Positions 9,731-17,861 of a DNA stretch of 64,000 nucleotides are shown here, piece after piece. Where the stretch lies: NCBI GenBank assembly GCA_963734025.1, contig CAVTFR010000006.1:1-64000 (forward strand), in the 5' to 3' direction. The position numbers and the translations under genes were made by a program. The notes beneath the pieces were generated by a model, which saw nothing but the letters and a program-made list of their open reading frames with translations, was not told the origin of the DNA and ran no database searches. Source of the stretch: JACVRW01 sp963734025 (lineage in GTDB: Bacteria; Actinomycetota; Thermoleophilia; Solirubrobacterales; Thermoleophilaceae). Position 1 is the first letter of the stretch. Each line of letters opens with the position of its first letter.

Positions 9731-10911
9731 CTGCCCTCGGCAGCGAGCCGGCGCGCGAGCGCCTCGGTCAGCTCGAGCGCCTCGGCCACGGTCCCGAAGT
9801 CGAGGTTCTCGGGCGTGTCGCTCGGCAGGTGGTAGTTGGAGAGGAGCTTCGTGTCCGGCTCGAACGACGTGAGCGTGGCGGTGGCATAGCCGGCCCGGCT
9901 CGGGATCACGCTGTCCGTGCTCGAGCGCGCGCGCTGCCCGCGGGTGAGCGGCACGCCGGCGTCGGCCGCGGTGGAGGCGATCAGGTCGCGGAACGACGGC
10001 TCCGGGTAGTCCTCGATCCCGATCACGCCCTCCCCCTCCAGGAGCACGAGCCGCGGCGAGCCGACCGTGTCGAGGTTGAGCACCCACGTCCGGCCGGGGT
10101 CCAGGCGGCGGAGATGGGTCTCGACGAACGGGTAGATCCCTCCCTGTAGGACCTCTTCGGCGCCGCACGATGCGAGCAGCACGCGCAGGCCGGCGACCGG
10201 CTTGGAGCGCAGCCGCTCCGCCACTCCGGCGAGGACGGCCACGCCTGAGAGGTTGTCGTTGGCGCCGGGGACGATCTGGCCGCGGGCGATGTCGGCGCCG
10301 GCAGCGGTCGTCAGGACGGAGGCGCCGGTGCCCGCCGCCAGCAGCCCCCGCCGGCCGGCGGCGGCGCCGAGCGCCACCAGCGCGGGCGCCGCGATCACGG
10401 GCCACCAGAGCGGCAGCGAGGCATTGACGCGCTGGACGAGCCCCGGGAAGCGGCGGGCCACCGCGCGCTGCAGGGACGGGTCGAACATGCGCCCGGTCGG
10501 CGCGGCGTCGTGGTGGGCGAGCAGCACGAGCGTGCGTTCCGCGCCGCAATCGCCCGTCTCCGCCACGACGTTCCAGGTCGTGCGCGGGCGCGTGACCAGT
10601 CGCCGCCAGGATCGTCGCCCGTTGGCGGCGTCGTCGGCGATCGCGCAGGCCGCCAGCGTGCCGACGAGCACGGCAGCCAGGCGGGCGCGGCCGGCGAGCG
10701 CGACAGCCCCGGCGGCCGCGCCGGCGGCGCCGAGCGGCAGCAATTGGCGGGCGTAGCCGTCGCGGAACGGCACCTCCTCGACACGCGCCGGCAGGCCGAG
10801 CCCGGCCAGCCGCGCCTGAAGGCGCTCCGCGGCCTCGCGCTCGCCCTCCGACCCGGCGCGGCGCTCGAGTTGGGCCAGCTCCTCGACCAGGTCTCGCAGC
10901 AGTCCCGACAT
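9727..10911 (-). CDS. Membrane-associated M28-family zinc aminopeptidase
   Basis: 394 residues with the M28 metal-site series in order: LLAHHDAAP, GANDNLSGV, SCGAEEVLQGG, LNLDTVGS and the late SNYHLPSDTPENLDF. These provide the His/Asp/Glu ligands of a two-zinc aminopeptidase. Hydrophobic segments occur near residues 58-90 (AAGAAAGAVALAGRARLAAV) and 165-205, so it is probably held at the membrane, unlike the soluble secreted members. No classical signal peptide is seen. The gene converges with the hydrolase gene. The peptide substrate is unknown. Confidence 0.85.
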   Translation of the reverse strand: MSGLLRDLVEELAQLERRAGSEGEREAAERLQARLAGLGLPARVEEVPFRDGYARQLLPLGAAGAAAGAVALAGRARLAAVLVGTLAACAIADDAANGRRSWRRLVTRPRTTWNVVAETGDCGAERTLVLLAHHDAAPTGRMFDPSLQRAVARRFPGLVQRVNASLPLWWPVIAAPALVALGAAAGRRGLLAAGTGASVLTTAAGADIARGQIVPGANDNLSGVAVLAGVAERLRSKPVAGLRVLLASCGAEEVLQGGIYPFVETHLRRLDPGRTWVLNLDTVGSPRLVLLEGEGVIGIEDYPEPSFRDLIASTAADAGVPLTRGQRARSSTDSVIPSRAGYATATLTSFEPDTKLLSNYHLPSDTPENLDFGTVAEALELTEALARRLAAEGS

Positions 10912-10941
10912 GCGCCTCAGCCTACGAGAAGCGGAGCGGGC

Positions 10942-11784
10942 TCAGCGGAAGGTCGAGCCGCGTGCGAGGCAGAGCAGGTGCGTCTCGGCGCGCCCGGCTC
11001 CGGTGAACGTCCAGAGGCCGCCGCGCTCCCCCGTGGGCTGCGCCGAGACGAGCTCCAGGCCGCTGCCCTGCTCGAGGGTCACGCCGGTCGCCACGCTGAA
11101 CTCGCCCGCTCGGCAGGAGTGCCGGAGGGCCACGCCCTGGGCCACTGTGTCGGTGGAGCTCGCCAGCCGCGTCTCGAGCCGCAGGCTTACCGGAGCGCCG
11201 CGGCGACGGCCCTCCACCCTGGCCCGCAGGCAGCGAATGCTCACGCTCACGGAGGCCGGCGCCGCGGAGGCGCCGGCGATCCGGAAGCTCCAGCCCCTGG
11301 CGCCCGGAACCGCCGCCAGAAGGCTCGCTTCGCCGTCGAGCCCGTAGCCCGTCGGAATCTGGCCCGAACCGCAGCGCAGCGCGACCTGCCGGGTGCCTCC
11401 GGCGGGAATCTCGAGGTCCGGCTGGCGGATCGTGCTCGCCGACAGCCTCACATCCGTCACGCCGGCCGGCAGCACGAGCCGCAGGCAGCGAAGCGACGCG
11501 CTGAGGCGCTGGCGGGCGGCATTCTCGGCGGCGGCGAGCTCGAGGCTCCAGCGCAGCACGCCGGCTGCGGGCAGCGAGCTGCGCACGGTGGCCCCGGCCG
11601 GCAGGCCGGTCGCCGTGGCGTTCAGGGCGATCGCCGGCGCGCGGCAGGAGAGCTCGAGCGTCCGGGCGGCGCCGCCGGACACGGTCGCGCTGCGCGACAC
11701 GGTGCTCGGCTGGATGACGTCACGGGCCTCCGCAACGGTGGGCAGCGCGGCGAGGGCGGCCACGAACAGGGTCGTCTTGAGCAT
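10942..11784 (-). CDS. Exported protein of unknown function (280 aa)
   Basis: The protein starts MLKTTLFVAALAALPTVAEA, a clear signal peptide cleaved near residue 20. A longer in-frame reading upstream is Arg-rich and unlikely. The mature part is beta-rich with several Cys spaced in repeats (LELSCRAP, ASLRCLRLV, VALRCGSG, SIRCLRAR, LRHSCRAG, HLLCLARG), suggesting about three duplicated Ig-like modules held by disulfides. No domain was recognised. It lies 62 bases from a divergent gene for another exported or membrane protein. Confidence 0.75.
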   Translation of the reverse strand: MLKTTLFVAALAALPTVAEARDVIQPSTVSRSATVSGGAARTLELSCRAPAIALNATATGLPAGATVRSSLPAAGVLRWSLELAAAENAARQRLSASLRCLRLVLPAGVTDVRLSASTIRQPDLEIPAGGTRQVALRCGSGQIPTGYGLDGEASLLAAVPGARGWSFRIAGASAAPASVSVSIRCLRARVEGRRRGAPVSLRLETRLASSTDTVAQGVALRHSCRAGEFSVATGVTLEQGSGLELVSAQPTGERGGLWTFTGAGRAETHLLCLARGSTFR

Positions 11785-11846
11785 GTCGCACGCTACACCC
11801 GTCCTCCCGTGGGCGCCACAGGCAGCGCTTTCTATGCTGACCGTCG

Positions 11847-13184
11847 ATGCCGCGCCCCGCCTGGATCGTGCTCCTCTGCGCCCTCGCGACGCTCGGCCTC
11901 GCCGACCTCGCCCTCGCCCAGGCCGGCGGCGGCTCATCCGGCTTCGGTGGAGGCGGCGGAGGCGGGGGCGGCGGCTTCGGGGGCGGCGGTGGCGGCTTCG
12001 GGGGCGGCGGCTCCGGAAGCACGGGCTCGCCGGTGGTACTGGTGCTCTTCTTCGGCGGCTTCGCGATCTTCATGATCTACCTCACCATCCACGCGAAGCG
12101 CTACCGCCGGAAGGTGCGCGAGCGCGACGCGAAGGTGCGCACCGCCTCGGCCGAGGCGGCGGAGGACGACGCCCACTTCGGCGCCGACCGGGTCGTGTCC
12201 GAGGCGGGTGAGCTCTTCCTCGAGGCCCAGTCAGCCTGGGATGCCCGCGACCGCGAACGGCTCGCCACGGTGGTCGGCGAGGAGCTCATGCTCGAGTGGT
12301 CACGGCGGCTCGACGACTTCGCGGCCAAGGGCTGGCACAACCGCGTCCAGGTGCTGGAGGAGCCCGAGATCCAGTACGTCGGGCTGGTCAACCGCGAGGA
12401 CGACGACGAGGACCGCGCCGTCGTGCGCATCACCGCGAAGCTGCGCGCCTACGTGATCGACCGCAACGGCCGGCGCCTCATGCGCAAGGAGTCGAAGGGC
12501 GAGCAGATGACCCTGACCGAGTACTGGACGCTGGCACGCCGCGGCGACGCCTGGATCGTTACGTCGATCGAGCAGCGCCGCGAGGGCGACCATCACCTGG
12601 ACAGCGAGATCGTGGCGTCGCCGTGGTCGGACACCGAGCGGCTGCAGGACGAGTCGCTGACGGAGCTGGCCGTGGCGGACGGGCTGCGGGAGGGCTTCAC
12701 GACCTCGGATCTCGCCGAGCTCGAGTTCACGGGCGACGCGCAGGCGCGCGCGCTCGACCTGTCGCTCGCGGATGCCCGCTTCATGCCGGCGCTGCTCGAG
12801 GCGGCGGCGCGGCGTGCGGTGGCGGCCTGGGTGGAAGCCGTCGACAGGTCGGACGACGCCCTGCTCGCGGTGGCGAGCCCGGAGGCCGTGGAGGCGCTCC
12901 TTTACGGCGGCGACAGCTCGCGCCGCACCCGGCTCGTCGTGCGCGGCGCGCGCGTGCGCCGTATCGAGATCGCCGGGCTCCAGGTCGAGCGCGAGCCGGC
13001 CACGATGACCGTCGTGGTAGAGGTCGGTGGCCGCCGCTATGTCGAGGACCGCGACACGGCCGCCGTGCTCTCCGGCTCGAGGGACGCGGCCGCGACCTTC
13101 ACCGAGACCTGGACGCTCGCCCTGGAGGGCCCCGGCGGGGCCCCCTGGCGCCTCGTCAGCGCGGCCGGAGCGCCGACTGCCTAA
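11847..13184 (+). CDS. Tim44-like domain protein with signal peptide and Gly-rich linker
   Basis: 445 residues. The N-terminus (PRPAWIVLLCALATLGLA) is a signal peptide or first membrane segment, followed by a low-complexity Gly/Phe/Ser linker (residues 26-58). A second hydrophobic helix (SPVVLVLFFGGFAIFMIYL) and a basic stretch come next. The soluble C-terminal part has the NTF2-like Tim44 fold, seen in VVSEAGELFLEAQSAWDAR and LTEYWTLARRGDAWIVTSI; a second copy may lie near 270-440, where ETWTLALEGPGGAPWRLVS repeats the terminal pattern. Bacterial homologues have no firm function. It ends overlapping the convergent desaturase gene by four bases. Confidence 0.75.
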   Translation: MPRPAWIVLLCALATLGLADLALAQAGGGSSGFGGGGGGGGGGFGGGGGGFGGGGSGSTGSPVVLVLFFGGFAIFMIYLTIHAKRYRRKVRERDAKVRTASAEAAEDDAHFGADRVVSEAGELFLEAQSAWDARDRERLATVVGEELMLEWSRRLDDFAAKGWHNRVQVLEEPEIQYVGLVNREDDDEDRAVVRITAKLRAYVIDRNGRRLMRKESKGEQMTLTEYWTLARRGDAWIVTSIEQRREGDHHLDSEIVASPWSDTERLQDESLTELAVADGLREGFTTSDLAELEFTGDAQARALDLSLADARFMPALLEAAARRAVAAWVEAVDRSDDALLAVASPEAVEALLYGGDSSRRTRLVVRGARVRRIEIAGLQVEREPATMTVVVEVGGRRYVEDRDTAAVLSGSRDAAATFTETWTLALEGPGGAPWRLVSAAGAPTA

Positions 13185-14116
13185 GCGGCCTCACGCTCGG
13201 CGGCGGGCGCCGTCGCGGCGGCCCGCCGCGGCGCGGCCTTGCCCTCGCGCTCGAGCTGGCGCTCGGGCGTGATCCGGACCACGTTCCTGGCGATCCCGAG
13301 CTTCTCGAGCGTCCAGATCAGCGCGGCGGACGGGTCGAGCTCCCAGCGCCGTAGGCCGTGCGTGGCCGAGCGCGGGAAGGCGTGATGGTTGTGGTGCCAG
13401 GACTCGCCGAAGGACGGGAGGGCGAGCCAGAAGACGTTGGTCGACTGGTCGTCCGTCTCGAATCTGCGGTTGCCGAGGAAGTGGCAGACCGAGTTGACGC
13501 TCCAGGTCACGTGGTGCACGAGGAAGATCCGGACGAGACCGCCCCAGAGCAGTCCGGTCGCCGCGCCGAGGAGCGTGCCGGTAAGGAGCCAGCCGGCCAG
13601 CGCGGGGATCAGCAGGCTGACAAGAACGAGTAGCGGGAAGCGGCGGTTGATGATGCGCATGCCGCGGTCCTCGTAGAGGTCGCGCGCGTACTTCTTGCCG
13701 GACTGGCCCTGATGCTCGAGCAACCAGCCCACGTGCGCGTGCCACAGGCCGCGCATCACGCTGCCCGGGCCGTCGCCGTGGCCGACGTGCGGGCTGTGCG
13801 GGTCGCCCTCCTCGTCGGCGTGCGCGTGGTGCTTGCGGTGGTCGGCCACCCAGCCGATCACCGGACCCTGGACGGCCATCGAGCCGAGGAGCGCGAACGT
13901 GTACTCGACCGGCTTCGACACCTGGAACGAGCGGTGGGTGAGCAGGCGATGAAAGCCCACGGTCACGCCGAAGCCGGTGACGAGATACATCACCAGCAGG
14001 ATCGCGAGGTCGGTCCATGAGACGACGCTGTTCCAGAGCAGGACGATGGCGGCGATGGTGGCCGCGAACGGGATCACGACGGCGGCGAGGTTCACGCGCT
14101 TCTCGACTGTTGTCAT
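13181..14116 (-). CDS. Acyl-CoA/acyl-lipid fatty acid desaturase (delta-9 type)
   Basis: 311-residue membrane di-iron desaturase with the three histidine boxes: HRLLTH (56-61), HRKHH (93-97) and a late HNHHAFP. Hydrophobic spans precede each box. It introduces a cis double bond into saturated acyl chains using oxygen and an electron donor, which adjusts membrane fluidity. The gene is divergent from a PucR-type regulator 77 bases away; this arrangement suggests that regulator controls it. The C-terminus is basic and Ala-rich, without a fused ferredoxin or cytochrome b5 domain, so electrons must come from a separate partner. Confidence 0.93.
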   Translation of the reverse strand: MTTVEKRVNLAAVVIPFAATIAAIVLLWNSVVSWTDLAILLVMYLVTGFGVTVGFHRLLTHRSFQVSKPVEYTFALLGSMAVQGPVIGWVADHRKHHAHADEEGDPHSPHVGHGDGPGSVMRGLWHAHVGWLLEHQGQSGKKYARDLYEDRGMRIINRRFPLLVLVSLLIPALAGWLLTGTLLGAATGLLWGGLVRIFLVHHVTWSVNSVCHFLGNRRFETDDQSTNVFWLALPSFGESWHHNHHAFPRSATHGLRRWELDPSAALIWTLEKLGIARNVVRITPERQLEREGKAAPRRAAATAPAAEREAA

Positions 14117-14193
14117 GCCCCGGACGATATGTGTACACCGGCGCGTGAACTAGGGTGTGGTCGTCGAATACGAGATGTAAAGTGCTCACCTGA
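14117..14193. promoter_or_regulatory. Divergent promoter region with palindrome GTGTACAC
   Basis: This 77-base gap separates the divergent desaturase and PucR-regulator genes. It contains the perfect 8-base palindrome GTGTACAC at 14131-14138, 15 bases upstream of the desaturase start, and an AT-rich stretch nearer the regulator. Use as an operator for the adjacent regulator is an inference from position. Confidence 0.4.
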
Positions 14194-15378
14194 ATGACAA
14201 AAATGACCGCAGCCGAGCCCTGGCGCTCGCTTCCACCCGAGGTGGCCGACGTGATCGAGCCGGAGCTGGGCGCGGTCACGACCGAGATCCTTGCGACGAT
14301 CGCCCGCGAGGTGCCCGAGTACGCGCGCCCCTTCGAGGGCTCGTTCGGCCGCGGGGTCCAGGTGGGCGTGACCGAGGCGCTGCGCCAGTTCGTTGCGCTG
14401 ATCCGTGACCCGGACAGCGGCCGTGAGCCGGGCCGCGACGTCTACATCGGCCTCGGCCGCGGCGAGCTGCGCCAGGGCCGCACGCTCGACGCCCTTCAGT
14501 CCGCCTACCGGGTGGGCGCGCGCGTGGCCTGGCGGCGGCTCGCCGAGGCAGCGCGGCGCGCCGGCCTCGACAGCGGCGTGATCAGCACGCTCGCCGAATC
14601 GATCTTCGCCTACATCGAGGAGCTTTCGGCCGACTCGGTCGAGGGCTACTCACAGGAGCTCTCCGAGCGTGAGGGCGAGCGCCAGCGGCGCCGGCGCGAG
14701 CTGATCGCGCTGCTCCTGCGCGACCCCCCTCCGGCAGGGACGGAGCTCAGCGCCGCCGCCGAGGCCGCGGGCTGGGTCCCGCCGCGGAGCGCAGCGGCGC
14801 TCGCCTGCCGCGAAGCTGACCTCGGCCGCCTCGCCCGCCGCCTGTCGCCGGACGCGCTCGCAGCGGTCATGCGCGGGGTGGGGTGCGTCGTGATCGGAGA
14901 CCCGGACGGCCCCGGCCGCGCCCGCGAGGTCGAGGAGGCGGCCGGCCGGACCACGGCGGCGCTCGGCCCGGCGGGCGCGCTCGGCGAGCTCGCGGGCTCG
15001 TGGGCGCTCGCCCGAGCGGCCCTGCGAGCGCTCGAGGCCGGGGTCATACACGCGGCCGGCCCGCTGCGAGCCGAGGAGCGGCTGCCCGAGCTGCTCCTCC
15101 ACGAGAACTCGGCGCTCGTCGAGCGGCTCGCCGCCCGGCGGCTCGCCCCGTTCGCGCCACTCACTCCCAAGGCCCGCTTGCGCATGGAGGAGACCGCGCT
15201 CGCGTACGTGCAGCGGCAGGGGAACGCCACCGCGATGGCCGGCGTGCTCGACATCCATCCGCAGACGGCGCGCTATCGGATCGCGCGGCTGCGCGAGCTG
15301 CTGGGGAGCGACCTGGACGACCCGGACGCCCGCTTCGAGCTCGAGCTCGCGCTGCGGGCGCGCGCCGGCGCCGGCTGA
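14194..15378 (+). CDS. PucR-family transcriptional regulator (C-terminal HTH_30)
   Basis: 394 residues. The N-terminal half is helical and resembles the RsbRD-type sensor domains found in many actinobacterial PucR proteins. The C-terminal 70 residues carry the PucR helix-turn-helix: ALAYVQRQGNATAMAGVLDIHPQTARYRIARL. It probably binds DNA in the divergent gap and controls the desaturase gene. Two ATGs (codons 1 and 4) could start it; neither has a strong ribosome-binding site. The ligand or signal is unknown. Confidence 0.88.
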   Translation: MTKMTAAEPWRSLPPEVADVIEPELGAVTTEILATIAREVPEYARPFEGSFGRGVQVGVTEALRQFVALIRDPDSGREPGRDVYIGLGRGELRQGRTLDALQSAYRVGARVAWRRLAEAARRAGLDSGVISTLAESIFAYIEELSADSVEGYSQELSEREGERQRRRRELIALLLRDPPPAGTELSAAAEAAGWVPPRSAAALACREADLGRLARRLSPDALAAVMRGVGCVVIGDPDGPGRAREVEEAAGRTTAALGPAGALGELAGSWALARAALRALEAGVIHAAGPLRAEERLPELLLHENSALVERLAARRLAPFAPLTPKARLRMEETALAYVQRQGNATAMAGVLDIHPQTARYRIARLRELLGSDLDDPDARFELELALRARAGAG

Positions 15379-15440
15379 GCCGCCCGCACGCTCGCGCCCA
15401 GCGCGGAGGACGCCGGACGCGCCTGGCGAAAGGGACCTCA

Positions 15441-15465
15441 CCGCGCACGCCGGACGCGTGCGCGG
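15441..15465 (+). terminator. Strong hairpin between PucR-type and CapA-type genes
   Basis: A perfect 9-base stem CCGCGCACG/CGTGCGCGG with a 7-base loop sits 63 bases after the regulator stop and 9 bases before the next start. There is no T-run after it, so it could be a GC-type terminator or a translational control element for the downstream gene. Confidence 0.4.
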
Positions 15466-15474
15466 ACCTCCGCC

Positions 15475-17133
15475 ATGGCGATCGACGAAGAGGTCAGCGA
15501 GCAGGGCAAGGGCCTCGGCCCGCAGACTGCGGCCGCCCGCCGCCGCAGCCCGCCGCTCCCGGACGCGCCCTCGGAGCCCGTCGAAGAGCCGCTCGGGCCG
15601 CTCACGCCGGTCGCGCGCGACCTCGCGGAGATGGACGAGTCGGACGCCGCGCCCGCCGTGCTCGCGACGCCGGCGGTGGAGGCCGAGCCGGAGCCCGCAC
15701 CGGCGGAGGAGCCGCCGCTGGAGGTCAAGGCTGCGCCCCGCCCCGCCCCGCGCTTCCGTCCCACGCTGCCACCCCCCCCGCCGCCGCCCGCGTCCTCGCC
15801 TCGGCGGCCCCGGCCGCCCCGGCGGCCCCGGCCGCAGCCCGCGGGCCCGCCGCCCGGCGCCGCCGTCGCGGCGCTCACGACGCTCGGCTCGGCGCTTGCG
15901 ATGCTGCTCTTCCTCGTCTCCACCGTCGGCTCCGAGCAGGCGAGCCCCGTCTCTGCGGCCGGCTTGCTCGAGGCCAGGCCGTCGCTCCGTGAGGTCGCGC
16001 CCGGTGGGCGCGTCTCGCTGGCCGGGACGGGCGCGCCGCCCGGCGCAGCGCTCGCGCTCGAGACCCGTTCGGCCGACGGTGACTGGCAGAGCGCCGGTCG
16101 CGACAAGGCGGACGCCGAGGGCGCGTTTCGCGTGAGCGGACGGGTGGCTGCGGCTCCCGGGACCGTGATGGTGCGTGCCCGTGCCGAGCAGGAGGAGGCC
16201 GGCTCCGACCCGGTGGCCGTGACGGTCAGGCCGCTGCGGCTCTCCTCCGTCGGCGACATCAACCTCGGCGACGTCCCCGGCGCCAACATCGCCGCCGAGG
16301 GCCCGCGCTATCCGTGGACGAGCGCCGGGCGCCCGCTGCGGAACGCGGACATCAGCTTCGGGAACCTCGAGTGCGCGGTCTCTAAGCGCGGGACGCCGTT
16401 CGACAAGCTCTACAACTTCCGCGGCACCCCCGCGGCGCTGCGCGGGCTCGCGCGCCACTCGGGCCTCGACGTCCTCAACCTCGCCAACAACCATGCCGGC
16501 GACTACGGCCCCGTCGCGCTGCTCGACACCGTGCGCGGGATCGAGCGGCTCGGCATGGAGGCCGTCGGCGCCGGGCGCAACCTGCGCCGCGCGCTCCAGC
16601 CGCAGATCGTCGAGCGGCTCGGGCTCCGGGTCGCCTTCGTCGGCTTCTCGGAGATCGCACCGGTCGAGTTCGCGGCGTCCGCGGACCGTCCGGGAACCGC
16701 CTGGGCCACGCCCGAGGCCGTGACCAGGGCCGTGCACCGGGCGCGCCGGCGCGCCGACGTGGTCGTCGCAACCTTCCACTGGGGCATGGAGAAGGCCGCC
16801 ACAGAGAGCGCGACCCAGCAGGCGCTCGCCGCCGCGGCCGCCGACGCCGGCGCCCAGCTCGTGATCGGCGCCCATCCACACGTGCTGCAGCCGCTGAGGC
16901 GCCAGGGCCCCGCTCTCGTGGCCTACTCGCTCGGCAACTTCGTCTTCGGCGCGGTGTCGGCCGAGACCACTGCAACCGGGATCCTCGAGACCGACCTGAC
17001 CTCCGAGGGCGTGGCGGCGGCCCGCTGGCGCCAGGGCACGATCGAGGCCGGGCGGCCACAGCTCGAGCGCGGCCGCCCGCAGGCGCTTCCGGTGGACGAC
17101 CCCGCGGCGATCGCCGCCGGGGTCACACTCTGA
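15475..17133 (+). CDS. CapA-family membrane-anchored metallophosphatase-like protein
   Basis: 552 residues. The first 140 are a cytosolic Pro/Ala/Glu-rich tail, followed by one membrane span (AALTTLGSALAMLLFLVST), an Ig-like region (about 165-255) and a PGA_cap domain. The domain shows the family blocks SSVGDINLG, FGNLECAVS, NLANNHAGDYG, TFHWGMEK, GAHPHVLQP and YSLGNFVFG, which include the metal-binding Asp, Asn and His residues of the calcineurin-like fold. CapA relatives take part in poly-gamma-glutamate or capsule synthesis; many family members have unknown substrates. No capB or capC is nearby, so a capsule role is unproven. Confidence 0.85.
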   Translation: MAIDEEVSEQGKGLGPQTAAARRRSPPLPDAPSEPVEEPLGPLTPVARDLAEMDESDAAPAVLATPAVEAEPEPAPAEEPPLEVKAAPRPAPRFRPTLPPPPPPPASSPRRPRPPRRPRPQPAGPPPGAAVAALTTLGSALAMLLFLVSTVGSEQASPVSAAGLLEARPSLREVAPGGRVSLAGTGAPPGAALALETRSADGDWQSAGRDKADAEGAFRVSGRVAAAPGTVMVRARAEQEEAGSDPVAVTVRPLRLSSVGDINLGDVPGANIAAEGPRYPWTSAGRPLRNADISFGNLECAVSKRGTPFDKLYNFRGTPAALRGLARHSGLDVLNLANNHAGDYGPVALLDTVRGIERLGMEAVGAGRNLRRALQPQIVERLGLRVAFVGFSEIAPVEFAASADRPGTAWATPEAVTRAVHRARRRADVVVATFHWGMEKAATESATQQALAAAAADAGAQLVIGAHPHVLQPLRRQGPALVAYSLGNFVFGAVSAETTATGILETDLTSEGVAAARWRQGTIEAGRPQLERGRPQALPVDDPAAIAAGVTL

Positions 17134-17159
17134 GCGCTCGCGTCGCTTAGGCTGCCGTC

Positions 17160-17549
17160 ATGCCGCTCGCCCGCAACCACATGTCGCGCTCGCTTCTCAC
17201 GGTCGAGCCCGTGCTCGGGCTCAAGGCGGTGGCCGAGAGGATGGTTGCGAAGGACGTCGGAGCGGTTCTGGTGATCGAGAACGGCAGCCTTGTCGGGATC
17301 CTCACCGAGCGGGACATCATGCGTGCCGTCGCAGGCGGCATCACCGAGGACACGCTCGTATCCGACTGGATGACCCGCGACCCGGAGACGATGGGGCCGG
17401 ACGAGACGACGCGCCAGGCCGCGGTCCTGATGATCCACGGCGGCTTCCGGCACATGCCGATCATGGATGGCGACGAGGTGGTCGGGATGCTCTCCATCCG
17501 CGACCTCATGCGGATCGTGCTCGAGGACGCGGCGCCGCGCGGCGCCTAG
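17160..17549 (+). CDS. Twin CBS-domain protein
   Basis: 129 residues made of two CBS motifs in tandem: the first around ERMVAKDVGAVLVIENG...GILTERDIMRA, the second ending HMPIMDGDEVVGMLSIRDL. Such pairs bind adenosine nucleotides and act as energy sensors, either alone or with a partner enzyme or channel. It stands alone, 26 bases after the CapA-like gene, and may be co-transcribed with it. No fused effector domain is present, so the target is unknown. Confidence 0.9.
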   Translation: MPLARNHMSRSLLTVEPVLGLKAVAERMVAKDVGAVLVIENGSLVGILTERDIMRAVAGGITEDTLVSDWMTRDPETMGPDETTRQAAVLMIHGGFRHMPIMDGDEVVGMLSIRDLMRIVLEDAAPRGA

Positions 17550-17559
17550 CGCCTGACGC

Positions 17560-17587
17560 GGTTGTGTGATGCACCGCTCACACAACC
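17560..17587. repeat. Perfect 10-base inverted repeat, 8-base loop
   Basis: GGTTGTGTGA, 8 bases, then TCACACAACC. It starts 10 bases after the CBS-gene stop and lies 55 bases before a small ORF. The arms are only half GC and no T-run follows, which is atypical for a terminator in this genome. A dimeric-repressor operator is as likely. Confidence 0.6.
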
Positions 17588-17642
17588 GGCCCTCAGCGCG
17601 AGATCCTTCTCGTCACCCCCCACTCCGTCTCGGAGGACTCGC

Positions 17643-17828
17643 ATGCAATCCGCCCTGCCATTCGCATACGCATCCCGCCACATCTATTCGCACAACCAGG
17701 ATCCCTACCGCACCCCGTCGGGCGGAACCGCTCCGCGGCGCCGGCGTCGCCGGCGCTCTGGGGCCTTCCTGCTGCCGGGGCGCCCGCGCCTCGCGCTGTT
17801 CCACCGGCGCCCCGCCGCCGACCGTTAG
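17643..17828 (+). CDS. Small basic protein (61 aa), unknown
   Basis: Unrecognised ORF of 61 residues starting MQSALPFAYASRHIYSHNQD and continuing with an Arg-rich stretch (PRRRRRRRSG) and the segment AFLLPGRPRLALFHRR. The ATG has one of the better ribosome-binding sites in the window, GGAGGA five bases upstream. It follows the 28-base inverted repeat. No domain or membrane span is visible. It may be a real small protein or a leader peptide for the TldD/PmbA genes. Confidence 0.45.
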   Translation: MQSALPFAYASRHIYSHNQDPYRTPSGGTAPRRRRRRRSGAFLLPGRPRLALFHRRPAADR

Positions 17829-17836
17829 CCGCCCCC

Positions 17837-17860
17837 CGCCGCAGGTAGCCTCCTGCGGCG
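17837..17860 (+). terminator. Hairpin before the TldD gene
   Basis: A perfect 9-base stem CGCCGCAGG/CCTGCGGCG with a 6-base loop directly follows the small ORF and abuts the GTG start of the next gene. It may end transcription of the small ORF or limit access to that GTG. No T-run follows. Confidence 0.4.
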
Positions 17861-17861
17861 G

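Noticed and set aside
14650..16881. 743-codon minus-strand open frame opposite the PucR and CapA genes
   Set aside because: Low-complexity Arg/Gly/Ala composition; both plus-strand genes have strong domain evidence.
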